Shown: one piece after another, positions 55,910 through 64,000 of the stretch
Position numbering within the stretch: the first letter of the stretch is position 1
Layout: the number at the start of each line of letters is the position of its first letter
Source: Reichenbachiella carrageenanivorans
GTDB lineage: Bacteria; Bacteroidota; Bacteroidia; Cytophagales; Cyclobacteriaceae
DNA length: 64,000 nt
NCBI RefSeq assembly: GCF_025639805.1
Contig: NZ_CP106735.1
Location: 1 to 64,000 of the forward strand
Reading direction: 5' to 3'
Made by a program: the position numbers and the translations under genes
The notes under the pieces: generated by a model
The model's database searches: none
What the model was told of the DNA's origin: nothing
The model's input: the letters and a program-made list of their open reading frames with translations, nothing else

Positions 55910-57712
55910 ATGCGTAATCTAATTTTAATCGCAGGTCTATGCCTCTGCTTTTCACTCACCAGTCAGGCAGATTCTTGGGAGCAAGCCCTTGAATCCAAAA
56001 ATGCTACTTTAAACCTACATTGGTACACTTCCATCCCTTTTGTCTATCATAATCAGAAAGGAGAGTTGATCGGTTTGGAGTACGAGTTGATGGAAGCATT
56101 TGGCCAATATTTACGAAATGAGCATCAGATAAACGTAGCGCTAAACTGGAAAGAAGACATCAGTTTTTTTAACATTCTGAAACGTATAAAAAACACGGCT
56201 GCCCCCAACGATCTAGGGGTCTCTGCTTTCTCTATTACCGAAGAGCGAAAAACATACTTGCAGTATACAGACTCTTATTTACCAGATATCACAGTTTTGG
56301 TATCGAGTCAGGGTACACCTATTGTGCGACAGCTAGAAGACGTAAACCAACTGATGGAGAACATGGCAGCAATCACTATCAAAGGCACTATTTATGAGAC
56401 TTTCCTGATTGAAATGAGAGAAGATTTAAACATTTCGTTTGAGATTCAATACATAGAAAGTGACGAAAATGTACTTGATCACATCAGTCGGTCTGATCGC
56501 ATGTTTGGATTCATAGACTTACCCATCTACCTCATGTGGATCAAGGAAGGCAAAGATCTCACCCGTCAAAATTTTTTCACTGTACGGGGGATCGGCTACG
56601 GATTTATCCTATCACCTTCAAGTGATTGGAATATTCCGTTCAATGCATTTTTAGCAAACCCCAAATACAAAACGAAGATTGCAGATATCATGTCTAAATA
56701 CCTAGGTAGCGAGCTCTACCAGTTTATAGACAACTCCTACGACCGCGAACAACTAGGCACTTATATCCTAACCAAAGAGAAAGAAATTCAACTGGCTCTC
56801 ATTCGAAATGCTAATCTAAAACTCGAAGAAGAGGAAAATTTCAAACGAATCTTGATACTCGGGATTGGCATATCACTCGTTTTTCTGTTTATTATTCTTT
56901 ATCTATTCTATCATAATCAGAAAACCACCAAACTCATCATTGACCAAAAAGATCAAATAGAATCTCAACAAAAAGACATCCGCCAGAAAAACGAACAATT
57001 AATCAATCGAAATGCTCAACTGGTTACACTCAATGAAGATAAAAACAACTTGGTCAATATTCTAGCTCACGACCTACGATCTCCTCTTAGCCATATCCTT
57101 GGGTTGTCGAGCATTATGACATCCAACCTAAAAGACATCTCTGACGAAAATAAAGACTACCTGGATAAAATTGGGAACGCTGCCAAGCATATGAACCAGA
57201 TGATTGAAAAGATACTAAACACAGACAGCCTGGATAGCGGCCACAAAATGATACTCAAGGAACAGGTGAATGTAGATCAGCTGATAGACGATCTCTCTAC
57301 TCGCTACAATACACTAGCTACCAACAAAGACATCCAGCTATCAGTAATTAAACCTCAGCCCTCATTGACCATAGAGACCGACCATATGCTCCTGTATTTA
57401 ATTTTAGAAAACCTGATATCTAACGCTGTAAAATTCTCCCCCCCTTATACAAAAATCACATTAGAGATAGAACAATCTAAGGATAAAACACACTTCAAAA
57501 TTACAGACCAAGGACCTGGATTTTCGGAGGAAGACAAACTATTGGTATTCAACCGATTTCAAAAACTGAGTGCTCGTCCCACTGGAAACGAATCTTCAAC
57601 TGGCCTAGGCTTATCTATTGTCAAAAAATATACAAAAGACTTAGGAGGCCATGTATGGCTAGACAGCACATCAGAAAAAGGCAGTACTTTTATTGTAAGC
57701 CTAGACTCGTAA
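55910..57712 (+). CDS. Sensor histidine kinase with periplasmic solute-binding domain
   Basis: The 600-residue kinase has a signal peptide (1-20), a solute-binding-protein-like (SBP_bac_3) periplasmic domain (about 35-285), a TM helix (about 306-327), a coiled coil (340-378), a HisKA domain with H387 (NILAHDLRSPLSHI) and a HATPase domain (N box NLISNAVKFS, G boxes DQGPGFSEED and GLGLSIVKKY). BvgS/EvgS-type kinases sense small ligands with such domains. The ligand is unknown. No receiver domain is attached, so the divergent LytTR gene or another regulator must be the target. Confidence 0.92.
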   Translation: MRNLILIAGLCLCFSLTSQADSWEQALESKNATLNLHWYTSIPFVYHNQKGELIGLEYELMEAFGQYLRNEHQINVALNWKEDISFFNILKRIKNTAAPNDLGVSAFSITEERKTYLQYTDSYLPDITVLVSSQGTPIVRQLEDVNQLMENMAAITIKGTIYETFLIEMREDLNISFEIQYIESDENVLDHISRSDRMFGFIDLPIYLMWIKEGKDLTRQNFFTVRGIGYGFILSPSSDWNIPFNAFLANPKYKTKIADIMSKYLGSELYQFIDNSYDREQLGTYILTKEKEIQLALIRNANLKLEEEENFKRILILGIGISLVFLFIILYLFYHNQKTTKLIIDQKDQIESQQKDIRQKNEQLINRNAQLVTLNEDKNNLVNILAHDLRSPLSHILGLSSIMTSNLKDISDENKDYLDKIGNAAKHMNQMIEKILNTDSLDSGHKMILKEQVNVDQLIDDLSTRYNTLATNKDIQLSVIKPQPSLTIETDHMLLYLILENLISNAVKFSPPYTKITLEIEQSKDKTHFKITDQGPGFSEEDKLLVFNRFQKLSARPTGNESSTGLGLSIVKKYTKDLGGHVWLDSTSEKGSTFIVSLDS

Positions 57713-57796
57713 TACAAATGCACTACCAACTTCTAAAAAAGCAGACATAATAAGCCAAAGACTTCTTAAACATTGATTGGATTGGTTTTTATAATT

Positions 57797-58156
57797 CTAT
57801 TGCACCACTATTTTTTTCATCACCTCTTTATTTCCTTGACGGAAAAAAACCATATACACTCCTTTTTGCCAATTGCCTACAAAAATGGATAACTGTGTAA
57901 ACTTCTCTTGAATCTGATATACCATATGCCCAGAAAGATCGGTGATTCTGAGCTGAGAAATACTTCCATCGAACTGTTGCTGTTCTATATTGAGATAGGA
58001 AGAAGTCGGATTAGGATAAATCTCCAATAACGACACGGCTTGCATCTCGCTGACCTCATCTTTTGTTGGTGCGGCCTGTGCCCTTAGTCCACTAATAGAC
58101 GCGATTGTCAAACCAAGTAAAAAAAAACACCTCATCTTTTTCATCATCATACTCAT
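57797..58156 (-). CDS. Minimal T9SS sorting-domain protein
   Basis: From ATG 58156 the protein has 119 residues: a signal peptide (about 1-27), a short linker and a type IX secretion C-terminal sorting domain (LLEIYPNPTSSYLNI ... KGVYMVFFRQGNKEVMKKIVV). There is almost no passenger. It may be a short surface peptide, or a fossil of a larger exported protein. The upstream in-frame codons (to 58219) are not a plausible part. Confidence 0.75.
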   Translation of the reverse strand: MSMMMKKMRCFFLLGLTIASISGLRAQAAPTKDEVSEMQAVSLLEIYPNPTSSYLNIEQQQFDGSISQLRITDLSGHMVYQIQEKFTQLSIFVGNWQKGVYMVFFRQGNKEVMKKIVVQ

Positions 58157-58284
58157 TCTGTTTCTCCTATGAAACGGGCAGATAGATCCGTACCCTACTC
58201 CACAAGGGCTCTTATCCAAAATTGTTCCAAAAATTAAGCGTCTACATTCTGAGTCTATTATTAGGTGCTTATATTTGAAGATTA

Positions 58285-58827
58285 ATGCTTGACAAAACTA
58301 TGAATCATATCTCTGTTTGCGAAGAACAGTCTTTTACACGCCTGCACCAAGCGCATGCTGCATCATTAAGGAATTTTCTTTTCTATCGGTTTGGTAGTTT
58401 AGAAAAAGCCAAAGATTGCGCACAAGAAGCCTTCATTCGACTGTGGAACAACTGCAGCAAAGTTTCCTTTGAGAAAGCTAAAAGTTTTTTATTTACCACA
58501 GCCAACCGAATTTTTCTCGACGATACCGCGCACCAAAAAGTCGTTTTGAAATTTGAGAAAAGAAGCGATATGAGTGAAGCGCAGTCAGAAACCAATCCTG
58601 AATTTCTATATCAAGTCGATGAATTCAAAAATCAATTGGAAACTGTTATTTCTGCTTTGCCAGAAAAACAACGCACAGTATTCCTGATGAGTAGGATCGA
58701 CAAGATGAAAAATCAGGAGATAGCAGACCTCCTTGAAATTTCCGTAAAAACGGTGGAAAAACACATTACCTCATCTCTAAAATCGATCCGATCAGAACTA
58801 GACGAACTCAATCATTTCTCTATCTAA
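58285..58827 (+). CDS. ECF RNA polymerase sigma factor
   Basis: The 180-residue protein has sigma-70 region 2 (about 20-85: LRNFLFYRFGSLEKAKDCAQEAFIRLWNN) and region 4 (about 115-170: VISALPEKQRTVFLMSRIDKMKNQEIADLLEISVKTVEKHI). It is the FecI-like member of the sigma/anti-sigma/TonB-receptor operon that follows. A second ATG at 58300 could also be the start. Confidence 0.92.
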   Translation: MLDKTMNHISVCEEQSFTRLHQAHAASLRNFLFYRFGSLEKAKDCAQEAFIRLWNNCSKVSFEKAKSFLFTTANRIFLDDTAHQKVVLKFEKRSDMSEAQSETNPEFLYQVDEFKNQLETVISALPEKQRTVFLMSRIDKMKNQEIADLLEISVKTVEKHITSSLKSIRSELDELNHFSI

Positions 58828-58879
58828 AGTAGGGAAATCACGACACTTCTCGTCTTACCAATAGAAAAACTAAAACGCC

Positions 58880-59800
58880 ATGGACAACAAGCACATTGAT
58901 AAGGATCAGATACTCGCCCAGTGGCTAAATGGTGAGTTGACTACCAAAGAGGCTAAAACTCACCTAGCCCCAGAAGAATTTTCAAAATATCAACAAATCA
59001 TAAGCGAAGTAGGTCAGTGGGTACCTGCTCATGACCAACAGGTATTTGACCCTCAAGAGATTTTGAAATCCAAGAAAGAAGCCAAAGTCGTGCGCATGAG
59101 TATCTGGCAGTATGCCTCAATAGCCGCAGCCATACTATTGGCACTGTTTGTAGGACCTATACTCTATCAATCACTCACTACGGTTTCACACGAAACGGCT
59201 TTTGGCGAAATGAAAACCATCTCCTTGCCAGATGGCAGCTCTAGTATAATGCTAAGTGCCAATTCAAAAGTAAGCTGGAAAAAGAGCCACTGGCGTAAAG
59301 GAAAAAGACTACTTACACTCTCGGGCAAGGCCTATATAGACGTCCCTCAAAAAGGTGCTTTCGACGTAATAACCGAAGCAGGAACCGTATCGGTACTGGG
59401 TACACGCTTCGTAGTACATCAGATCGACGAAGTCCTACATGCACAGTGTTATGAAGGTCGTGTGCGAGCATCTAACCCCAAAGGCAAATCAATAGAAATC
59501 AGCCAAGGCGAATCGAGCTTGTTTTTCAATGGAAAATGGAGCCCAAAAGAATTGTTTGACTTAGATTTTCCAGAGTGGATCAAGGATCACATTTCATTTA
59601 CCAATACACCAATAAAACTTGTACTAGACGAATTACACGCCAACTATGGACTTACGATCAAGGTCGGACAAGTAAACCTGGCAAGACGATTCACTGGATC
59701 TATTCCTAAAGACGATCTGGATCAATCGCTCAAGATCATATTCCCAACTCTAGGCATCGACTACCGATTGGAAGACAATACTCTATATTTGTCTGAATAA
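58880..59800 (+). CDS. FecR-family anti-sigma factor
   Basis: The 306-residue protein has an N-terminal cytoplasmic anti-sigma part (1-72), one TM helix (about 75-95: YASIAAAILLALFVGPILY), a FecR periplasmic domain (about 100-200) and a C-terminal DUF4974 domain (235-300: FTNTPIKLVLDELHANYGL). In FecIRA-like systems it holds the sigma factor until the TonB-dependent receptor signals substrate binding. It lies 52 nt after the sigma gene and 11 nt before the receptor gene, so the three are one operon. Confidence 0.94.
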   Translation: MDNKHIDKDQILAQWLNGELTTKEAKTHLAPEEFSKYQQIISEVGQWVPAHDQQVFDPQEILKSKKEAKVVRMSIWQYASIAAAILLALFVGPILYQSLTTVSHETAFGEMKTISLPDGSSSIMLSANSKVSWKKSHWRKGKRLLTLSGKAYIDVPQKGAFDVITEAGTVSVLGTRFVVHQIDEVLHAQCYEGRVRASNPKGKSIEISQGESSLFFNGKWSPKELFDLDFPEWIKDHISFTNTPIKLVLDELHANYGLTIKVGQVNLARRFTGSIPKDDLDQSLKIIFPTLGIDYRLEDNTLYLSE

Positions 59801-59811
59801 GCAGAGAAGAA

Positions 59812-62253
59812 TTGAAGGTACGATACATATATTTAGCCACACTAATCATGTGTGTAGGGAGCAGTCTGTCATTTGCACAGTCCAAGGCTCCGTTTTTAGC
59901 TGCCATCCATCACTACGAAGAAAGTTTAGGAGTCAAATTTTCGTATGACCCAGCCATCATCTCTCTTATCTCACGTCAAGTAGATATTCCTGAAGACATC
60001 AACCAATTCATTGCACAAGTAGTGGAGGGATTGCCTTTAAACATTGATAAAATAAGCGAAGATTATTATACCATTTTGGTGGTTGAAAAAACATACACGC
60101 TCCGATTAATTGACTCACTCACACGTGCGACCATTCCGTTGCCTTTATTCTTTTTGATCAATGGACACCCTAGCTCCCTTCAAGCAGAAAATAACCAAGC
60201 AACGTTCAAATACAAGCCTATGCTCAATGATACACTGATCGCCTATGCTCCTGGTTATGTCAAACGCAAAATACCCGTTAGCCAATTGATAAACGAAAGA
60301 GCCCTTGCCATAGGACTTTTGACCCAAACGTACTTGCTGGAAGACGTGCTAATCGAAGATTACATCACTAAGGGCATCAATATGGATCCTTCCGATCACA
60401 GCATCACCATCGAAGTCAAAGACCTGCCACTCCTTCCTGGAGAAACAGACGGAGACATCTTTGCCAGTCTAGCAGCATTGCCTGGCATTTCTACTCCCGA
60501 TGGCAGACCAGGTAATTTATTCATCCGGGGCAATACCATCGACCAATCGCTCATCCTTTTCGACAACATTCCCATGTATCACAGAGGGCATTACTTTGGC
60601 ACTATATCTCCATACAATCAAAAAGTAGTGGACAACGTCGAAGTACATAGGAGTGGCTATCATCCCAGAATGGGTGGAAGAGTAGGTGGCGCCGTTTTTA
60701 TCAACTCTGAAGAAGAGGTAAACAACCAATCGCGATATGGTGTAGGCATGAATACACTATACGCCATGGTATATGGAAAAACTCCATTAGCCAATAAAAA
60801 AGTAGGTTTGATCATAGGCGCACGGCATTCGTATCCCACCTCAGTAAGATCTCCCAAACTAAATGCCATTACCAAGTCTGTATTTGCTGCCACAGGGCTC
60901 ATAGATGAAAATGGCAACATTACCTCTGACGTAGATGTTGTCTTTCAGGATTATCACGCCAAGTTGATCTTTAGACCAAATGAGAAACACAAAATATCCA
61001 CTTCTGGAATTTACAGCCGTTCAGACCTATCTTATACCCTAGTAAAAGGTGTGGCTCAAAATCAAGACGAACACATAGATTTTGAAAACTACGGAGCCAA
61101 TGCAGAGTGGCAATACAAACTAAACAACCGTTGGAACACTTCATTGATCCAAACGTTGGGCAACTTCACCTACTCCACACTATCGACTACCCCTTCAGGC
61201 AATTTTTTCGCCATCAATAAGATCAAAGATTACAATACACGACTAGAAATAGACAAAGTGGCACAGACCAATCATACCTTGCAGATAGGTGTTGACTACA
61301 AATGGCAACAAGCAGATTTGGGCTACAAAAATTTCTTCACTACAAGTCTAATTCACCTCAATAAATCCATAAGCGCACATACCCTTTCTCCCTTTGCCAA
61401 TGTAGAGTGGTATTCGGCTAGAGCAAATCTCCAAATAGGCTTGAGGGGAAATTACTATAGCCCAACACAAGCCTTCTACTTTTCTCCCAGACTGTCTGCC
61501 AACTATATGGCTACACCATGGCTAAGTCTAAAAGCCTCTGCAGGCAGGTATCATCAGTTTATGAGTCAAGTAAAAAACCTAGAACTCGGATCAGGAGGAT
61601 TCGATACTGAACTATGGATGCTGGCTGACTCCAACGATGTGCAAAGCATTTCTGGCTCGCAATTCATGACAGGTTTCATGGCAAACAATAACAATTGGCT
61701 AGTAGACGTAGAGGCCTACTACAAAACAGCCAACAATGTCACTTATTATGAAGACAGGCGGTTCAACCTAGTCAGTGATTATTTCACAGCAAACGACCTC
61801 CTATATGGTGTGGACACCTATCTAAAAAAAGCATTTCACAAACATACCTCTGTATGGGTAGGTTATTCTTTTAGCGATTCGAAAATCACACTAGACACCA
61901 CCAGTCAAACCACCTATAAATCCAAATACATCCAACCCCACCAAGTGTATGTGGGTACAGCCTATCACAAAGACCGTTGGAAATTATCTGCCATATGGAA
62001 ATACGGTTCTGGCCTAAATGCAAAATCTCTTGAAATAGCCTATGCCCAAGTCATATACGAACAAGCGCAAGCCAACCTCCCTCCAGGAGTTCCTGTGCAG
62101 CCCGACCCTTTTGTAGATGTCCCCGAGCGCTACCCCAACGTCCACTCGCTAGACGTGTCTGCCTCATATCGGATCCCACACACGCCCGAGCGCAAGTGGT
62201 CTGCTAGCTTTGGCCTATCCATCATCAATGTATTCGACCAAAAAACCTGGTAG
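59812..62253 (+). CDS. TonB-dependent receptor (STN-plug type), truncated by frameshift
   Basis: The protein has a signal peptide (1-22, from TTG 59812), an STN-like signalling domain (about 27-95) as in FecA-type receptors, a plug domain (about 200-315: LPLLPGETDGDIFASLAALPG, RPGNLFIRGNTIDQ) and most of a 22-strand beta-barrel. The frame ends at TAG 62253 inside the last strands. In the -1 frame from 62244 the sequence continues for 34 codons and finishes MVMIEW, the aromatic end expected of outer-membrane barrels. The shift lies in a run of six A (62240-62245). Substrate is unknown; no SusD gene follows. Confidence 0.9.
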   Translation: MKVRYIYLATLIMCVGSSLSFAQSKAPFLAAIHHYEESLGVKFSYDPAIISLISRQVDIPEDINQFIAQVVEGLPLNIDKISEDYYTILVVEKTYTLRLIDSLTRATIPLPLFFLINGHPSSLQAENNQATFKYKPMLNDTLIAYAPGYVKRKIPVSQLINERALAIGLLTQTYLLEDVLIEDYITKGINMDPSDHSITIEVKDLPLLPGETDGDIFASLAALPGISTPDGRPGNLFIRGNTIDQSLILFDNIPMYHRGHYFGTISPYNQKVVDNVEVHRSGYHPRMGGRVGGAVFINSEEEVNNQSRYGVGMNTLYAMVYGKTPLANKKVGLIIGARHSYPTSVRSPKLNAITKSVFAATGLIDENGNITSDVDVVFQDYHAKLIFRPNEKHKISTSGIYSRSDLSYTLVKGVAQNQDEHIDFENYGANAEWQYKLNNRWNTSLIQTLGNFTYSTLSTTPSGNFFAINKIKDYNTRLEIDKVAQTNHTLQIGVDYKWQQADLGYKNFFTTSLIHLNKSISAHTLSPFANVEWYSARANLQIGLRGNYYSPTQAFYFSPRLSANYMATPWLSLKASAGRYHQFMSQVKNLELGSGGFDTELWMLADSNDVQSISGSQFMTGFMANNNNWLVDVEAYYKTANNVTYYEDRRFNLVSDYFTANDLLYGVDTYLKKAFHKHTSVWVGYSFSDSKITLDTTSQTTYKSKYIQPHQVYVGTAYHKDRWKLSAIWKYGSGLNAKSLEIAYAQVIYEQAQANLPPGVPVQPDPFVDVPERYPNVHSLDVSASYRIPHTPERKWSASFGLSIINVFDQKTW

Positions 62254-62348
62254 ACAAAGCCTTTAGAGGCAACCCTCCTCCACCCGAGTTTGTAGACCGT
62301 GACGCACTGGGCTTTGCACCCAATCTCATGGTAATGATCGAATGGTAG
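62244..62348 (+). pseudogene. Displaced C-terminal end of the TonB receptor
   Basis: These 34 codons plus stop, read in the -1 frame, encode NLVDKAFRGN then a proline-rich turn (PPPPEF) and finish with the aromatic strand end LMVMIEW. They belong to the receptor gene at 59812-62253. An A inserted in or removed from the AAAAAA run at 62240-62245 would join the two parts. Confidence 0.75.
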
Positions 62349-62430
62349 ACCCTGCCCTCATATTTTGGTTTTCATTAATTTTTCCAACAAGAACCATGTA
62401 AATTACTGTTTCTTTTAGCTAGAGCTAACA

Positions 62431-64000
62431 ATGACCAAGTTGCAGTATATTTTCACGGTTTTACTATTTCTCCTTACCTCTACCTATAGTTTCTCTACTT
62501 CTAACCTCAATGATCTAGACAGCCTTCGTCAGCAATTGAAAACAGAACAAAATGAGGATAAAATTTACGTCATACATGAAACATTGGCCTATACCTATAT
62601 GCTCATTGGCACACATGACTCTAGCCTCCTTTATTACCAGAAATCACTCGACTACCATCGCGCACAAAAAAACAAAAAAAAAGAGGCCGACATACTGGTG
62701 AGCATAGGCGAAACCTACCGAAACAATGATGTACCTGACCGTGCCATGGATTTTTTTATCCAAGGCATAAAAATATATGAAGCATTGAACTTACATGGAC
62801 AGGTAGCCTCCACATACAACAGCATGGCTGACCTAGTGATGCGGCAAAATGATTATACCAAAGCCAAAGAGTATATGGCGATGGTACAACAAATCCTCCA
62901 TCATACTTCCTATCCGTCGGCACTAGCTCATTCATTTATGAATCAAGGCCGAATATTCAATAGTATGCTACAATTTGATAGTGCTGTATATTATCATCAA
63001 AAAGCAATTGATCTTTTCGACTCGCTAGGCATGTATCACGACAAAGGCAGAGCCATGCATAACCAAGCCAATTCATTGCGTGAGTTAAAAAGATTCGATG
63101 AAGCATTGGACATCTGCCAACAAGTGCTCCTAATACCCGAATTAAAAGCAAACATCAAAAGTCAGATTTTCACCATTCTTTTAATTGCCAATATATACAT
63201 GGATACCGATCGGCCTAGACAAGCCATCAAATATGGTATCGAAGGGCTGGAATTGGCCAAAAAGTATGGTTTCTTGGATCGGGAAAGAGTAGCCTACAAG
63301 TACTTATCTCAAACATATGACAAAATGGGAGATTACAAAGCAGCCTTCAAATACCACCAACAATTCACGACTCTTATGGAAGCCATCTTTGACAAAGACA
63401 AATATGAGCAGGTCAATCGAATGAATGCACTATACGAATCCGAAAAAAAGGAGCAAACGATTGCTATACATGAAGCCAATCTGGAGGCCAGAGAAGCTAC
63501 AATTGCCCTTCAGCAGAGTCGCCAAAGTCAGCTATACTTTGGAATTGGGTTTGCAATATTTATAGGTCTGGTATTAGCGATTAGCTATGTGGGGCAAACC
63601 AAAAGCAATAAACTACTCCATCAGCAGAAGCTAGAAATAGAAAAACAAAACAGCGAAAGAGAAACACTACTCAAAGAAATCCACCACCGTGTAAAAAACA
63701 ACCTACAGGTCATCTCCAGTCTACTCAGCATGCAGTCTCGACAAATGGAAGATGGCGAAGCCAAAACAGCCGTAAGGGAAGGCCAAAGCCGAATCAAATC
63801 AATGTCGCTCATTCATCAAAAGCTATACAGTGAAGATAACCTATCACGCATCAATATGAAGGAATACATAGAAGACCTGAGTAGTTTTCTTTTCAAAAGC
63901 TATAAGCCTAGCAAATCTGTATCTCAACTCATAGAAGCGGATGAAGTGATGCTAGACGTTGACACAGCCGTACCATTAGGATTAATCATCAACGAACTAA
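62431..64000 (+). CDS. TPR sensor histidine kinase, HisKA_2 type (partial)
   Basis: The gene runs off the window after 523 codons. The protein has a signal peptide, TPR-like repeats over about 40-335, a transmembrane helix (about 367-389), a coiled coil, and a HisKA_2-type phospho-acceptor region with H419 in EIHHRVKNNLQVISSLLSMQ, followed by the start of its ATPase domain (VPLGLIINEL). TPR-HisKA_2 kinases are numerous in Bacteroidetes and usually work with a regulator encoded next to them. Its ligand or partner is unknown. Confidence 0.9.
   Translation, partial: MTKLQYIFTVLLFLLTSTYSFSTSNLNDLDSLRQQLKTEQNEDKIYVIHETLAYTYMLIGTHDSSLLYYQKSLDYHRAQKNKKKEADILVSIGETYRNNDVPDRAMDFFIQGIKIYEALNLHGQVASTYNSMADLVMRQNDYTKAKEYMAMVQQILHHTSYPSALAHSFMNQGRIFNSMLQFDSAVYYHQKAIDLFDSLGMYHDKGRAMHNQANSLRELKRFDEALDICQQVLLIPELKANIKSQIFTILLIANIYMDTDRPRQAIKYGIEGLELAKKYGFLDRERVAYKYLSQTYDKMGDYKAAFKYHQQFTTLMEAIFDKDKYEQVNRMNALYESEKKEQTIAIHEANLEAREATIALQQSRQSQLYFGIGFAIFIGLVLAISYVGQTKSNKLLHQQKLEIEKQNSERETLLKEIHHRVKNNLQVISSLLSMQSRQMEDGEAKTAVREGQSRIKSMSLIHQKLYSEDNLSRINMKEYIEDLSSFLFKSYKPSKSVSQLIEADEVMLDVDTAVPLGLIINEL

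Noticed and set aside
1..64000. CRISPR arrays
   Set aside because: No set of regularly spaced repeats with unique spacers was seen; the only tandem repeat (54751-54813) is too short and has no spacers.

Overview
The window looks like chromosomal DNA from a marine or environmental gliding-type Bacteroidetes, most likely order Cytophagales. The case rests on type IX secretion (Por) C-terminal sorting domains on two exported proteins, promoters of the Bacteroidetes form (TTTG, about 19 nt, TAnnTTTG), very few Shine-Dalgarno sequences, a Nudix-type sugar regulator, a SiaB/SiaC phosphoprotein pair, an ECF sigma/FecR/TonB-receptor trio, and housekeeping proteins (PurL, EttA, DUF349, DUF2795, L25) of Bacteroidetes type. 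The species cannot be fixed from the sequence alone.

Layout. 1-5,900 is an accessory island: an IS110-family insertion sequence with a structured upstream segment that may encode a bridge RNA; a CPBP membrane protease gene bounded by complementary integron-like core sites and followed by a 235-nt attC-like palindrome; an AT-rich Fic AMPylase gene; and a TIR/transmembrane/WD40 protein. 6,200-9,240 is a galactose locus: galK-galT transcribed away from a Nudix-type repressor, with a perfect 19-bp palindrome overlapping the galK -33 box.

9,260-26,320 is one long minus-strand signalling region. Reading 5' to 3' it holds siaB kinase, siaC phosphoprotein, a sensor histidine kinase, a response regulator fused to a PP2C phosphatase domain that has lost its metal ligands, cheW, two paralogous poly-HAMP chemoreceptors (one with two PAS domains after its signalling domain), a ParA/ParC-like ATPase, a CheW/ParP-like protein with a lysine-rich tail, cheB, cheA, a CheC-like phosphatase, cheR and cheY. 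No flagellar genes are present, so the output is probably gliding or another surface behaviour, or an alternative cellular function. The SiaB/SiaC + REC-pseudophosphatase + array-positioning combination is the most interesting system in the window.

26,400-36,550 holds a 3'-5' exonuclease, an NhaC antiporter, proline dehydrogenase and a TetR-tolC-adaptor-RND efflux operon. 36,650-51,000 is mostly plus-strand housekeeping: a hydrolase, purL, tRNA-Gln, prs, rplY, pth, a small lipoprotein, queA with a previously untracked 50-codon leader ORF, ispD and ettA, with an FtsX-type permease, a DUF2795 protein and a DUF349 protein on the minus strand. 51,100-58,200 holds a large T9SS-exported NHL/Ig-like protein, a LytTR regulator with a degenerate acidic pocket, a hybrid periplasmic-binding sensor kinase and a minimal T9SS protein. 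58,285-62,350 is an ECF sigma/anti-sigma/TonB-receptor operon whose receptor is interrupted by a frameshift 34 codons before its natural end. The window ends inside a TPR histidine kinase gene.
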